A model generated the notes under the pieces. It searched no databases. It saw only the letters and a program-made list of their open reading frames with translations, and was not told the DNA's origin. DNA of 64,000 nucleotides, taken from positions 347,863 to 411,862 of the forward strand of contig NZ_KB731326.1 in assembly GCF_000353285.1 (NCBI RefSeq), written 5' to 3'. The stretch comes from Leptolyngbya boryana PCC 6306. GTDB taxonomy: Bacteria > Cyanobacteriota > Cyanobacteriia > Leptolyngbyales > Leptolyngbyaceae. A program made the translations under genes and the position numbers. Below are positions 9,379 through 18,312 of this stretch, one piece after another (positions within the stretch are counted from its first letter, which is position 1; every line of letters begins with the position of its first letter).

Positions 9379-11032
9379 AGACTGTGTGAAAACTCTAGAA
9401 AAAGTACAAATGAGCTACCTTGGAACAGTGTTTTCGACGAGTCAACCCGATGCCTCATATTCAAGGGCAAAATCGGCACAGCGAAGTGCAATTTCCGCCG
9501 ACTTTAGATGAATACATCGATGCTGAAAATCCCGTGCGCTTTCTCGATGCGTTCGTGGATCAACTGGACTTAGCCGCCTTAGGGTTTGAACGAGCCACAG
9601 CAGCGGTGGAAGGGAGACCCGGTTATCATCCTGGCGATCTGCTCAAGCTCTACCTGTATGGCTACCTCAATCGCATCCGCTCGAGTCGAGGCTTGGAGCG
9701 AGAAACGCATCGGAACGTGGAATTGATGTGGCTGCTGAAGCAATTGCGCCCCGACCACAAAACGATTGCAGATTTCCGCAAAGTTCACAGCGATGCCCTG
9801 CGCGGAGTGTGCCGGGAGTTTACGAAGCTATGCAAAGAATTGGAATTGTTCGGGGGTGAGTTGGTTGCCATCGATGGCAGCAAGTTTGTGGCAGTCAACA
9901 GTCGAGACCGCAACTTTGGTATGGCAAAACTTCAAGCCATTCTCAAGGGCGTAGATGAAGAGATTGAGCGCTACTTGAAAGATCTGGAGCAACAGGATGC
10001 CGAAATGGCAGCCGTACAGCCTGAAAAAACGGAGCGACTCCACCACAAACTCGAGCGACTCAGAAAACGCAAAGCGACGCACGAAGCGATTCAAGCCGAG
10101 ATGATTGCACAAGGAGAGACCCAAATCTCGCTCACCGACTCGGACAGCCGTTACATGGTCGGAGGAACGGGTACAGTGGTCGGGTATAACGTGCAGACCG
10201 TCGTGGATGCAAAGCACAAGCTGATTGTGGCGCATGAGGTAACGAATGATGTGACGGATCAATTGTGGCTTGCAGCTATGGCATTGCAAGCTCAGGAAGC
10301 GATGGAGGTTGAGGAAATCGAAGCCGTCGCAGATCGGGGCTACTATGATGCTCAGAATGTGAAGCAATGCGTCGATGCTGGGATGACTCCCTATGTTGCC
10401 AAGCCTCCGACCTCGAAGAATGGTCCGCTCGGACGCTTTACCAAAGAAGCCTTTACCTATCATGCTCAAGCAGACGAGTATGAGTGTCCCGCAGGCGAAC
10501 GATTGACCTTTCGGTATGAGTCGGTCGAAAAAGGGCGACTGAAGCGACACTACAAGCGGTCGGCTTCAGTATGCCGAGCCTGCGAACTGAGAGAACACTG
10601 CACAGCGAACCCAGCAGGACGCAAGATTTCGCGTTGGATAGATGAGCATTTACTGGAGGAGATGCGGGAGCGATTGAAAGCGAATCCGCAAATCATGCGA
10701 CAGCGACGGGAGATGAGTGAACATCCGTTTGGAACGCTGAAACGAGGAATGAATCAGGGCTACTTCTTGTGTCGTGGGCTAACCAAGGTTAGGGGCGAGA
10801 TGAGTTTATCGATTTTGAGCTACAACTTGAAACGAGTGTTCAACATTTTAGGAGTTGAAGCGATGCTTGCCGGGTTAGCAAGAAAAAAGAACGGTAAATG
10901 AGTAGGATTCGTAATGGGAGATCCCTGATCTCAGACCGCTAGGAATAATTGTTGATGGGGAAATGTCATCGAGTCTCACCAAGAAAAGAAAAATTCCGAT
11001 TGGCGCAGCTTTCTGAGTTTTCACACAGTCTG
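9379..11032 (+). mobile_element. IS1182-like insertion sequence, complete, with 7-bp target duplication
   Basis: The element is 1654 bp long. Its terminal inverted repeats share ACTGTGTGAAAACTC (left copy starting at 9381; right copy the reverse complement, ending at 11029), and similarity extends a few bases on both sides. The direct duplication ATCAGTT occurs at 9372-9378 and 11033-11039. The element carries one transposase gene and interrupts the hydrolase gene. Intact ends, an intact transposase frame and a perfect target duplication suggest a recent insertion. Confidence 0.9.
9450..10901 (+). CDS. IS1182-family DDE transposase
   Basis: A 483-residue transposase starting MPHIQGQNRHSEVQFPP; the frame is open upstream to a TTG at 9420. 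The catalytic acids fit VAIDGSKFVAV (first Asp), EAVADRGYYD (second Asp) and the C-terminal EHPFGTLKRGMNQGYFLCRG (Glu). A Cys-rich patch (CRACELREHC) lies before the last motif, as is usual for IS1182/DDE_Tnp_1_6 proteins. The frame is undisturbed, so the element may still be active. Confidence 0.92.
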   Translation: MPHIQGQNRHSEVQFPPTLDEYIDAENPVRFLDAFVDQLDLAALGFERATAAVEGRPGYHPGDLLKLYLYGYLNRIRSSRGLERETHRNVELMWLLKQLRPDHKTIADFRKVHSDALRGVCREFTKLCKELELFGGELVAIDGSKFVAVNSRDRNFGMAKLQAILKGVDEEIERYLKDLEQQDAEMAAVQPEKTERLHHKLERLRKRKATHEAIQAEMIAQGETQISLTDSDSRYMVGGTGTVVGYNVQTVVDAKHKLIVAHEVTNDVTDQLWLAAMALQAQEAMEVEEIEAVADRGYYDAQNVKQCVDAGMTPYVAKPPTSKNGPLGRFTKEAFTYHAQADEYECPAGERLTFRYESVEKGRLKRHYKRSASVCRACELREHCTANPAGRKISRWIDEHLLEEMRERLKANPQIMRQRREMSEHPFGTLKRGMNQGYFLCRGLTKVRGEMSLSILSYNLKRVFNILGVEAMLAGLARKKNGK

Positions 11033-11189
11033 ATCAGTTGCAGAAGCTCAACGTCTAAACAAAATTTTTCCTGCTGCTCAAGTGGTTGTCTTGCCGCGCA
11101 GTGGACATACCTGCTTGGTTGAGCCAAAGGTTAATTTGTACCAGATTCTACAAGCCGAACGCTTTACGACTTAGGCAATGAGACAAAGC

Positions 11190-11570
11190 TAGGTAAAAAT
11201 TTTACTCGTGCTCCTCTGTTTAAGCTCAGACAGTTGACGCTTGACGAACCAAATCACGATCGGCGGCAGCACTTCCACTGAAGTAGCGGCAACAGCCCAG
11301 TTCCCAGAAATGGAAGTGTTGGCATTGAAGTACCATATTTCCATCTGTTGAGCGCTCCGGTTGCCAAAGCTTCAAAGATAATTGCAATCACAATGCCGAC
11401 TAGGATAAAGCTGCTAATTTGCCAGCGATTCGGTTGATGGAACACGAGATTTTGAAATTCCCACGACTGTCCAAAAAGCCGCGATCGAAATGCCGACATC
11501 GTCAACGGTCGCAAGCGTACAGTTTCTAATGATATCTAAGTGGGAGAACTCAGCCGGAATTCGATAAGAT
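11190..11570 (-). pseudogene. Decayed copy of the small membrane protein coded at 15541-15999
   Basis: This stretch is closely similar at DNA level to 15541-15960, with the same order of blocks. Both strands of the pair share a reading WKYGTSMPTLPFLGTGLLP and ISSFILVG. Here the frame is broken by small insertions and deletions: an 86-codon frame at 11254-11514 carries only the middle. The first membrane segments seen in the intact gene are not recoverable. The copies flank the exporter, SbnA-like and IS630-remnant genes, which points to a past duplication. Confidence 0.8.
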
Positions 11571-11611
11571 AGAGGATGGAATTAGGTAATATGAAGGCTC
11601 TCATTTGAATG

Positions 11612-11654
11612 AAAAAGCCTGAAAATAGTTAATCTCAGAAATTTCAGGCTTTTT
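11612..11654 (-). terminator. Rho-independent terminator of the exporter gene
   Basis: The 13-base arms AAAAAGCCTGAAA (11612-11624) and its reverse complement (11642-11654) form a perfect stem with a 17-base loop. The A/T-rich ends give a U-tract on either strand. It lies 36 bases after the stop of the leftward exporter gene. Confidence 0.8.
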
Positions 11655-11689
11655 ACTCTGTTATTAGTCGTACTCAGCGTTCAGTGCGA

Positions 11690-13039
11690 CTAAATTAGCT
11701 GCTTCCGCTTGAGTAGAAGGCAAGAGACTTCGATCAGCATTGCGACCACCATTGCGATCGCAGCTGCCATTGCTCCACCCATGCCCGACTGCACTGCAAC
11801 TGTTGCAACTGCTAACAATGCTCCTGTTCCGATCCAAGTCACGAGGTTCAGCGTCCCAGTGCGCCCTTCTCCCACCAGAAAACCTTGTGTGGCATTTTGC
11901 AATGCAACGAGGAGTGGAATTCCAGAACAAAACAGTAATACAGGCTTGATGCGATCCACGAGCGCGCGATCGCTGCCAATAAAGCTTTGAATCATTTGAT
12001 CACCGATGGCTGTTGTACTCATCAACAGCAACACGCCCGAACAGACTCCACCCACAGTCAGCGCAAAGGTCAAGAGACGACGATCACTCACTTTTCCCCG
12101 ATGTTTAATGATCATTTGCTGTACCATTCGAGTTGAATTCGCAATCACCAACACCAATCCCCAAGCGGCAGACCAGGCTGCGATCGCGAGAGTCGAATCC
12201 TGAGCACGGGCGATGATACTAATTAACAAAGCCCGCCCACCCCAAACCACAAGCATCGAATTCGCCAGTGGATAGTAGAATTTCCAAACTTGCGGCAAAG
12301 TCGCTGGTAACGCAATAGGTCTTGTTACAGGTTCATTGTTTGGTGGTCGCAGCACACCACGCCGCTTTGCCGCAACGGTCACTGAAATCGCTTCGACAAT
12401 CACGCCCAGCATTAACGCTGACCCTGCTAATACTGCTCCAGGCAATTTCAGCATGAATCCAGTAACCAAGATTAAGCCGACTGCTCCCAGACGCAGTAAG
12501 CTTGCCTGTGCTACTGCTTGAGTGTGTCCTGCGTGGATGAGCAAACCTTGGAAATAGCGTCGCCACGCGATCGCGAAAGCCCATCCCCCCATGAGTAATA
12601 AAACTTGGCGAACTAATGGAGAGAGTTCACTGGGTACTCCTAAGAGGCGATCGCCTACTGCCTCAAATACGATCGGCACTCCCAGCAGGGTTAACAACAC
12701 GCTCAATCCGCCGCCAGACACCAAAACAAATTGCCACAATGCCCTGCGAGAGGCTTGAGTCGGCGCTAAGACGTTGGAGGCATGGAGGATCATGATGATG
12801 GGACTTTCAAAAAACACCGCTAGGGCTTTTGCAATTCCCACAGCCGCTAGATTATTCCGAGCATCCGGCAAGTGAGCCAGCGTGGTTGTAATCAGCGGAT
12901 CGCCACATGCCATAGTCACATCACTGAGCGAAAGCGGCAAAAACTCCCGCCAGAGTTGAGCCATCGTGATTTCAGAATGACTTGAAGCCTGTGAACTGGC
13001 AGGATTCAAAAATTTGCTAAACCGTAACCGAGACTTCAT
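11690..13039 (-). CDS. MATE/ANKH-like multi-TM exporter
   Basis: A 449-residue polytopic membrane protein with about twelve hydrophobic segments and few charged loops. The opening after residue 30 (WREFLPLSLSDVTMACGDPL) resembles the first helix of MATE/flippase-superfamily transporters, especially ANKH-like forms. It overlaps the SbnA-like gene by ATGA, so translation is coupled and the operon order is enzyme then exporter. I infer export of a small amino-acid-derived metallophore or its precursor. Another MATE substrate cannot be excluded. Confidence 0.7.
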   Translation of the reverse strand: MKSRLRFSKFLNPASSQASSHSEITMAQLWREFLPLSLSDVTMACGDPLITTTLAHLPDARNNLAAVGIAKALAVFFESPIIMILHASNVLAPTQASRRALWQFVLVSGGGLSVLLTLLGVPIVFEAVGDRLLGVPSELSPLVRQVLLLMGGWAFAIAWRRYFQGLLIHAGHTQAVAQASLLRLGAVGLILVTGFMLKLPGAVLAGSALMLGVIVEAISVTVAAKRRGVLRPPNNEPVTRPIALPATLPQVWKFYYPLANSMLVVWGGRALLISIIARAQDSTLAIAAWSAAWGLVLVIANSTRMVQQMIIKHRGKVSDRRLLTFALTVGGVCSGVLLLMSTTAIGDQMIQSFIGSDRALVDRIKPVLLFCSGIPLLVALQNATQGFLVGEGRTGTLNLVTWIGTGALLAVATVAVQSGMGGAMAAAIAMVVAMLIEVSCLLLKRKQLI

Positions 13040-14160
13040 GCAACCTCGCTCCGGCGCACAACTGTTAAAGGAATCGACTGGAGGGACTGAATGGTTTGAG
13101 TGAGTTCAGTTCCCTGTAAGAGTGTAATGCTTTGTTGCATTAACCAATCTGTGTTGTACATCGTTTCTAAGTAGCGATCGCCTCGATCCGGATTGAGCAG
13201 TAGCATCCGTTGTGGAGTCGCAAACTGTTGAGCATCGGCTAATGCTGCTGCAACAATGGCTCCGGTTGAAGCACCGAGTAATAAGCCCTCTTGCCGAGCT
13301 AAGGTATGACACACTGAAAAAGCAATTTGATCGGTGATGCAGTAAGCCGCATCAAGCATCTGTGGGTCAAAGTTCGGTGGGATGAAGGATAGCCCCAACC
13401 CCGTCATTTTGTAAGGATGACGGGGTGTACCAAAGATTGCTGATCCAGCAACATCTACCCCAATCACGCGCGTTTTAGGATAGCGCTGCTTAAAGAATCG
13501 TCCGATGCCGCTGAGTTGTCCGGCTGTGCTGATACCAATGACGATCGCATCCGGCGCACCCTGGAATGCAGCTTCAATTTCTCGTGCGGTGAAGCAGGCA
13601 TGAGCATTTGGGTTAGTCGGGTTTTGATGCTGGCAGGGATACCAAGCACCCGGAATCTCAGAAGCCAGTGCTTGCGCCTTTTGCATTCGTGCGACTTGCA
13701 TCGATCCTTGAGCATCGGCTGCACTTAACGGAACCTCGACTAATTCTGCTCCATAAGCTTGCAGCATTCGCCGAATTGTGGGTGACGTTTTGGTATCAAT
13801 CACAATCATGACGCGATAGCCACGAGCAGCGCCAACGATCGCGAGTCCAATCCCAAAATTGCCCGAACTCGATTCAACGATCGTCCCGCCAGGATGCAGC
13901 AGTCCTTGCTGTTCTGCGTCACGAATTAAGTAAGCTGCATTTTTCTCTTTGATGCTGCCGCCAGGATTACAAGACTCCAGTTTGAGATAGAAATCATGCT
14001 GCTGGCACAAAGAATGCATCCGATTCAAACGAACAATGGGAACCATACCGAGGGCATCTGTCACATCTGGAAAGAGAGGAGATGGAACAAGAAAAGAACG
14101 GTTAGGTGGCAAGGTCTTTGAGGGTTGAGAAGTAAAGAGATGTGTCTGAGTCATCAGCAT
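13036..14160 (-). CDS. SbnA-like PLP-dependent cysteine synthase homologue
   Basis: A 374-residue fold-type II PLP enzyme. The PLP-Lys motif is NPGGSIKEKNAAYLI (near residue 70) and the phosphate/substrate loop SSSGNFGIGL follows. Downstream, GSAIFGTPRHP, GLGLSFIP and NPDRGDRYLETMYNTDW resemble SbnA, which makes N-(1-amino-1-carboxy-2-ethyl)-glutamate on the way to 2,3-diaminopropionate for siderophores; ordinary CysK uses GSxKDR. The partner SbnB is not visible. A TTTCAT direct repeat lies 46 bases upstream. I infer metallophore biosynthesis; a cysteine-metabolism role is the alternative. Confidence 0.75.
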   Translation of the reverse strand: MLMTQTHLFTSQPSKTLPPNRSFLVPSPLFPDVTDALGMVPIVRLNRMHSLCQQHDFYLKLESCNPGGSIKEKNAAYLIRDAEQQGLLHPGGTIVESSSGNFGIGLAIVGAARGYRVMIVIDTKTSPTIRRMLQAYGAELVEVPLSAADAQGSMQVARMQKAQALASEIPGAWYPCQHQNPTNPNAHACFTAREIEAAFQGAPDAIVIGISTAGQLSGIGRFFKQRYPKTRVIGVDVAGSAIFGTPRHPYKMTGLGLSFIPPNFDPQMLDAAYCITDQIAFSVCHTLARQEGLLLGASTGAIVAAALADAQQFATPQRMLLLNPDRGDRYLETMYNTDWLMQQSITLLQGTELTQTIQSLQSIPLTVVRRSEVA

Positions 14161-14205
14161 TTCGTAACGTTGTAACGTTTCCTTTTGCTATCTTGACAAA
14201 CGAAA

Positions 14206-14222
14206 ATGAAATGGTGATGAAA
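14206..14222 (-). promoter_or_regulatory. TTTCAT-CACCA-TTTCAT box upstream of the SbnA-like gene
   Basis: Read on the minus strand, this is a perfect hexamer direct repeat with an 11-bp period, 46 bases before the start codon of the SbnA-like gene. A TTTGTC and a TA-rich stretch (GATAGC) follow. It matches thirteen other sites in the window. An 8-bp tandem GTAACGTT also lies between it and the gene (14163-14178). Confidence 0.65.
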
Positions 14223-14423
14223 AAGTTAGAGCAATTAACCCTGAAGATATTTCCCTTTCTTTGGTAACTTAGTACAATACTTCGGACAGTTTTCGAGGCG
14301 CTCGACAAAAAAACTATTCGTCCGTTAAGATGCTAGTGCAGAAAAGCGAAAAGAAATCCTCAGTTTTGTGAGTTGTTTTTGACGTTTTGGTAGTGTGAAA
14401 AGGTCAGTCTCAATTGATCTACC

Positions 14424-15488
14424 ATGCTAACCCAAAAGCCAGTGTGATTGTTCTAAGTACGATGCAACAGCAAGTGTTAGTACAAATCGTGCGACAAACG
14501 ACAAATCCCTATCGGTTAGTGCGCCGAGCGCAACTGGTTCTCTCGGCAGCGCGGGGCTGAACGAACAGTGAGAGCACTCAGCTATTGAACTTAGATCGTG
14601 GCAAGTGCGCCACTGGCGACAGCGCTGGCTTGAGCACCAAGCTCAGATAAGTAAAACCGAAGTCTTCAGAGGACGCAGAACCAGCCCTGCGAGCCGTCAT
14701 TCTTGTGATGTTTCAGGACGAAGCCCGACCTGGAACCCCTGCTCAATTTAATCTGGAGCAGGTGGTGCAAATTGTGGCTTTAGCATGTGAAGACCCGCAA
14801 TAGGTCAAAGCAGTCTGCCAGTTGTATGAACACGCTTCAGGATTCGCGGCACACGGCAATCATCTGGTGAGTACTGATGAGATGACTGGGATTCAAGCCT
14901 TGGAGCGCTCAGTCCCCACTCAACCGATGCGTCAAGCGAAAACTGAAACTCCGAGAGTTTGATTACACTCAACATGGAACCCTGAGTTTGATTACAAATT
15001 GGCAGAATGCTCAGGGCGGCATTAGACAAGTTTCAATCGGAGCAACTCGCAATGAATTCGACTTTGCCAACCATCTTGCCAACACGATTGAGATAAACCC
15101 AGAAGCCAGTTGGATTTTTGTCCTGGATCAACTCAACACCCATCAATCCGCTTCATTAGTCCGACTGGTGGCAGCCTGTTGCCAGTTAGACCTGGATTTG
15201 GGCATCAAGGGCAAGTCTGGCATTCTGCACTCGATGGCTTCGCAATCTGCTTTCTTGAGCGATTCAACTTATCGCATTCGCTTGGTCTATGTGCCTAAAC
15301 ATATCTCTTGGCTGAATCAAATTGAATGTTGGTTTAGCATCTTAGTCAGACGGCTCATTCGACGTGGCAACTTTACCTCAACCGAGGATCTCAAGCATCA
15401 GATTCAAGCCTTCATTCGTTACTTCAATTGCACGATGGCAAAGCCGTTCAACTGGAAGTTTCGGGGCTTTGCGCCTCAGCCACATTAA
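14424..15488 (+). pseudogene. IS630-family transposase remnant, multiply frameshifted
   Basis: Pieces of an IS630-type transposase lie in the right order but in different frames with stops: VRRAQLVLSAARG (about 14520), RHWRQRWLEHQ (about 14610), RPGTPAQFNLEQVVQIVALACEDP (about 14740, given here as the family's second helix block) and ASGFAAHGNHLVSTDEMTG (about 14830). The DDE half follows in one 166-codon frame from 14988 (WIFVLDQLNTHQS, then YVPKHISWLNQIECWFSIL). The catalytic D-N-x-x-x-H and WLNQIE motifs are clear. Clean ends were not found. Confidence 0.82.
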
Positions 15489-15540
15489 GTTGCTGCCTTA
15501 TTTTTGCCAGACTACACCAGTTTTAAACCACGCCCTAGCT

Positions 15541-15999
15541 TCAGTGACTATGTTTAGGCTCAGAGAGTTGACGCTTGATAAACCAGACTACAAGCGGCGG
15601 CAGCAGCACCCACTGAAATAGCGGCAGCAGTCCAGTTCCGAGGAATGGAAGTGTTGGCATCGAAGTACCATATTTCCATCTGTTAAGCACTCCGGTCGCT
15701 AGAGCTTCAAAGATAATTGTGATCACAACGCCAACTAGAATGAAGCTGCTAATTTGCCAGCGCCTTGATCGATGAACCCACTGGCGCGATTTTGAGATTC
15801 CTGCCACTGTCCAAAAAGCCACGATCGAAATGCCGACATCGCCAACGGTCGCAAGCGTACATCCGTTGATCATATCTAAATGAGAGAACTCAGCCGGAAT
15901 CTGATAAAACGGCATTTGTTGAATCTCCCAAACAAAATTCAGCAGAAATGAGAAGATACCAACATTCCACTCTGGTAAGTTGAACCAACGATTTAGCAT
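15541..15999 (-). CDS. Four-TM membrane protein of unknown function
   Basis: A 152-residue protein with four hydrophobic segments (near 10-25, 45-65, 80-100 and 115-140). Conserved-looking polar motifs include FVWEIQQMPFY near the N-terminus and LNRWKYGTSMPTLPFLGTGLLP in the third loop. I do not recognise the family. A decayed copy lies at 11190-11570. The next gene to its right on the same strand ends 76 bases beyond its start. Confidence 0.65.
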   Translation of the reverse strand: MLNRWFNLPEWNVGIFSFLLNFVWEIQQMPFYQIPAEFSHLDMINGCTLATVGDVGISIVAFWTVAGISKSRQWVHRSRRWQISSFILVGVVITIIFEALATGVLNRWKYGTSMPTLPFLGTGLLPLFQWVLLPPLVVWFIKRQLSEPKHSH

Positions 16000-16075
16000 A
16001 CGACAATTAATGGCAATCTAGCATTTTGACCGTCGTTGAGAACTTGCCTCTGATCCTGTGTTTTCACAAACGATA

Positions 16076-17104
16076 CTAGCCTAATCGTGTCCACGTTTTA
16101 GCACCATCCTGGGATTGAAACACTACGTTATTTTCATTAACAGCATAAATGATTTGGGAATTACTAGGCGCGATCGCCACCTGCAATATTAGTCCTTCAG
16201 TGCCCGCTCCTAATTTCTCCCAGGTTTTGCCATTATCGTTACTTCGGTACAAACCCGGATCGGATTGAACTACACGATAGCCGATCATCACGGTGTTGTT
16301 TGAATTTAACAGCGCTAACCCTGCGATCGGCGCATTTTGAGTACTAGCGATCGCGCTCCAAGTCTCACCGCGATCGCGACTTTCATACAAACCTGCGCGA
16401 GTAGTTGCAAACACATGGTCAGCGTTACGCGGATCAACGTGTAAACCAAAAGGAGCCGCTTCTAGCCCTTTCATCTGGGTCTGTACCCAAGTTTTGCCAC
16501 CATCGGTTGAGTGGTGTATTCCTTCGGCACCAGAAGCGGGAAATCCATAAAAGACATTGGGGTTACTGGGAGCAATGGCTAAAGCATGAAAGTCTACGCC
16601 GGGCAGAGCAATTTGTTGCCAATCTTCCCCTTGATTGTCACTGAGTTGAAATCCTAAATTGCCTCCGGTTGGAGGATGCCCACTGGAGTAAAAACGGTTC
16701 TCGTTGGTTGGGTCAGCCGTAAAGCCCATGTAGTCTGCCCGTTGCTTGCCCATCCAGAACCATTGCCCTGCTTCGGAGCGCTGCAACAATCCATTATGTG
16801 TAGCAACATAGAGAATTTTGGGATTCTTCGGATTCACTGCTAAACCATGAACATGATTGTCCGCTTGCCAATTCTCTGCGGGTTGCAGGGACACACCTGA
16901 TTTTGTCGTACTCGGTTGAGATTGAGGCGGATTTTGTGCTGAATTCGTGGAGATTGGAGAAGTCGATTGCTGAGTAGAACGACCGAGGAGTACGCCCAAC
17001 CCGCCACCGAGAGACAGCGCGATCGCAATCGGAATCGCGCAACAAGCAATCATTGCGATCGTCATCCACTTCATGGAGCGTTCCGGGGATTTTGGCTGGC
17101 TCAT
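16076..17104 (-). CDS. Membrane-anchored BNR/sialidase-like beta-propeller protein
   Basis: A 342-residue protein with one N-terminal membrane anchor (WMTIAMIACCAIPIAIALSL, containing a Cys pair). A Ser/Gln/Pro linker follows, then a propeller made of BNR-type Asp-box repeats such as STDGGKTWVQ, SRDRGETWSA, SNDNGKTWEK and SQDGAKTWTR. These repeats are known from sialidase-like and photosystem-assembly-like (Ycf48) propellers and do not by themselves prove enzymatic activity. ATG at 17104 is preferred because GGAG lies upstream; a TTG at 17134 would add ten residues. It follows a small membrane gene by 30 bases. Confidence 0.72.
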   Translation of the reverse strand: MSQPKSPERSMKWMTIAMIACCAIPIAIALSLGGGLGVLLGRSTQQSTSPISTNSAQNPPQSQPSTTKSGVSLQPAENWQADNHVHGLAVNPKNPKILYVATHNGLLQRSEAGQWFWMGKQRADYMGFTADPTNENRFYSSGHPPTGGNLGFQLSDNQGEDWQQIALPGVDFHALAIAPSNPNVFYGFPASGAEGIHHSTDGGKTWVQTQMKGLEAAPFGLHVDPRNADHVFATTRAGLYESRDRGETWSAIASTQNAPIAGLALLNSNNTVMIGYRVVQSDPGLYRSNDNGKTWEKLGAGTEGLILQVAIAPSNSQIIYAVNENNVVFQSQDGAKTWTRLG

Positions 17105-17134
17105 TGTCTTAACTTCTCCTAACCTTACTTTCAA

Positions 17135-17479
17135 CTAAAACTGCTGTTCCTGATGATGAATTCTCGCCTGCATCATCGAGCCGCAATGACCTTTGACAAA
17201 GGGCACATAGCCCGCCGACAGCGTCCCAAAACCCAGCACAACACCGAGACCAATCAACCCCGCTTTCAGCCCTTGCTGCCACTGACAAGTTTGAGTCTGT
17301 TTCGCTTGAATCTGCTGCACTGCCTGTTGAATAAACTCTGGCTGAATGTTTGCTTCTGCGCCAATTTGGGTTAGCTCTGACAAAGAATACTGCTGCTGCC
17401 GCTGCGCCTGTAGCCGAGCCGCCAACGCAAACACTTCTGGAAACTGGTCTGGAGAAATTTGGGGTTCTAAGTCTTTCAT
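17135..17479 (-). CDS. Small single-TM protein, unknown function
   Basis: A 114-residue protein. Residues 8-60 are Gln-rich and helical (AARLQAQRQQQYSLSELTQIG, quoted here only as composition) and end in a motif common in short cyanobacterial sensors, EFIQQAVQQIQ. One hydrophobic segment follows at 72-95 (GLIGLGVVLGFGTLSAGYVP). The C-terminal tail contains GHCGSMMQARIHHQEQQF, with Cys, Met and His that could bind metal. It is coded just ahead of the propeller protein and probably in one transcript with it. Confidence 0.6.
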   Translation of the reverse strand: MKDLEPQISPDQFPEVFALAARLQAQRQQQYSLSELTQIGAEANIQPEFIQQAVQQIQAKQTQTCQWQQGLKAGLIGLGVVLGFGTLSAGYVPFVKGHCGSMMQARIHHQEQQF

Positions 17480-17855
17480 TGTAGGACTCCAGTTGAAATT
17501 AGCTTCCCTTTACGTTAACGATTTTTCAGTGTCTCTGCTCATGCTAAAGCTTCAAGTTAACTTTAGAGTCAAGAACTTTGTTGCACTTTGTAATATCCCT
17601 GACAATACTGGGCTTGATGGCGGAATGAGCGACCTGCAAAAAACATACAAGTACTCTCAGCAACTCTATCCTGTCGCAATGCTAACGCGGTTTGATAAAG
17701 CCTGTAAAAATTCGTTCCATCTTCTGGATGCTCCTTTTCATCACAATTTCACAATCGCCTGTCAGGATGTTAATAGGACTCAAACGAGAAGTAGCAAAGT
17801 GACGAGCACTACCTAAGCACTGCTACTTCAGACACGATTATTTAGGAGAATGGTG
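17480..17855. other. 376-base intergenic region between divergent genes
   Basis: I see no convincing gene here; an open frame running rightward has no ribosome site and poor composition. The region carries one TTTCAT-type box at 17736 for the rightward gene. Confidence 0.5.
17736..17752 (+). promoter_or_regulatory. TTTCAT-CACAA-TTTCAC box
   Basis: One mismatch from the consensus direct repeat. It lies 104 bases upstream of the Cys-pair secreted protein gene at 17856, with TTAATA 17 bases downstream as a possible -10. Confidence 0.6.
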
Positions 17856-18179
17856 ATGAAGACATTAGTTTTTGGATCTGCATTTATGCTGACGATCGCT
17901 TCGATTGGTTCTGCTGCTTATGCGAAAGAACCTGTTCCAGCAAATGGGACAACAGGAGAATCAGCAACGCGGCGCTTGGAAGTGATTCAGCAGCACAACC
18001 GAGGCGGAGAGCAACCTGCGCCACAACCCCCTACCTCTAACAATTCGCAGGGTTTGATCGAACAGCGATCGACCTCAGAATTCACTCGCTCAACCTGTCT
18101 GTTGAAACCTGTTACTGCTGGTGCAATGGCGCAAAGAGCATTTGCAGAGCAACAAATTTGTGAGGGAGGAATGCGGTAG
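17856..18179 (+). CDS. Small secreted C-X20-C protein (module A)
   Basis: A 107-residue protein with a signal peptide (VFGSAFMLTIASIGSAAYA) and a low-complexity Gln/Pro/Asn centre. The C-terminal element is CLLKPVTAG, with a second Cys exactly 20 residues after the first. The gene at 44549 codes for a paralogue with the same TTG-S-R patch and C-X20-C element. The second ATG (17856) is preferred because AGGAGA sits six bases upstream; the ATG at 17850 would touch it. Function unknown. It is followed by a strong terminator and preceded by a TTTCAT box. Confidence 0.7.
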   Translation: MKTLVFGSAFMLTIASIGSAAYAKEPVPANGTTGESATRRLEVIQQHNRGGEQPAPQPPTSNNSQGLIEQRSTSEFTRSTCLLKPVTAGAMAQRAFAEQQICEGGMR

Positions 18180-18242
18180 TCGATCGTTCAACGAACTATA
18201 GGTAGCATAAAGTAACGCTTCAGCTTAGCAAGTGTTTCATTG

Positions 18243-18267
18243 GCGATGTCACAAGCATCGCTTTTTT
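18243..18267 (+). terminator. Rho-independent terminator
   Basis: GCGATG and CATCGC pair across a seven-base loop and are followed by six T. It lies 64 bases after the stop of the secreted protein gene. Confidence 0.8.
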
Positions 18268-18312
18268 GTCTTTTTTCTATAAAACTACTGATTTTTTTAG
18301 TATTAATTATCT

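Larger units (their letters stand above)
8701..11174 (+). pseudogene. Alpha/beta hydrolase gene split by an IS insertion
   Basis: The 5' part (8701-9378, GTG start, or ATG at 8728) codes for an alpha/beta hydrolase with the nucleophile elbow CGESLGG. It ends at ADRLLPSV, where IS DNA begins. The missing end resumes at 11040 in frame (AEAQRLNKIFP, then VVLPRSGHTCLVEP) and stops at 11174. Removing the element and one copy of the 7-bp duplication restores a 270-residue protein of normal family length. The insertion separates the catalytic Ser from the His in SGHT. The gene follows the siderophore uptake genes, so it may have been a siderophore esterase or accessory hydrolase; that is inference. 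Confidence 0.88.

Noticed and set aside
9828..10550. Long open frame on the minus strand inside the transposase gene
   Set aside because: It lies fully antisense to a well-supported IS1182 transposase and shows Cys/Leu/Arg-rich composition typical of a shadow frame; no ribosome site.
17346..17816. 156-codon open frame in the gap before module A
   Set aside because: It overlaps the start of a supported leftward gene and the promoter box; composition and start context do not look coding.
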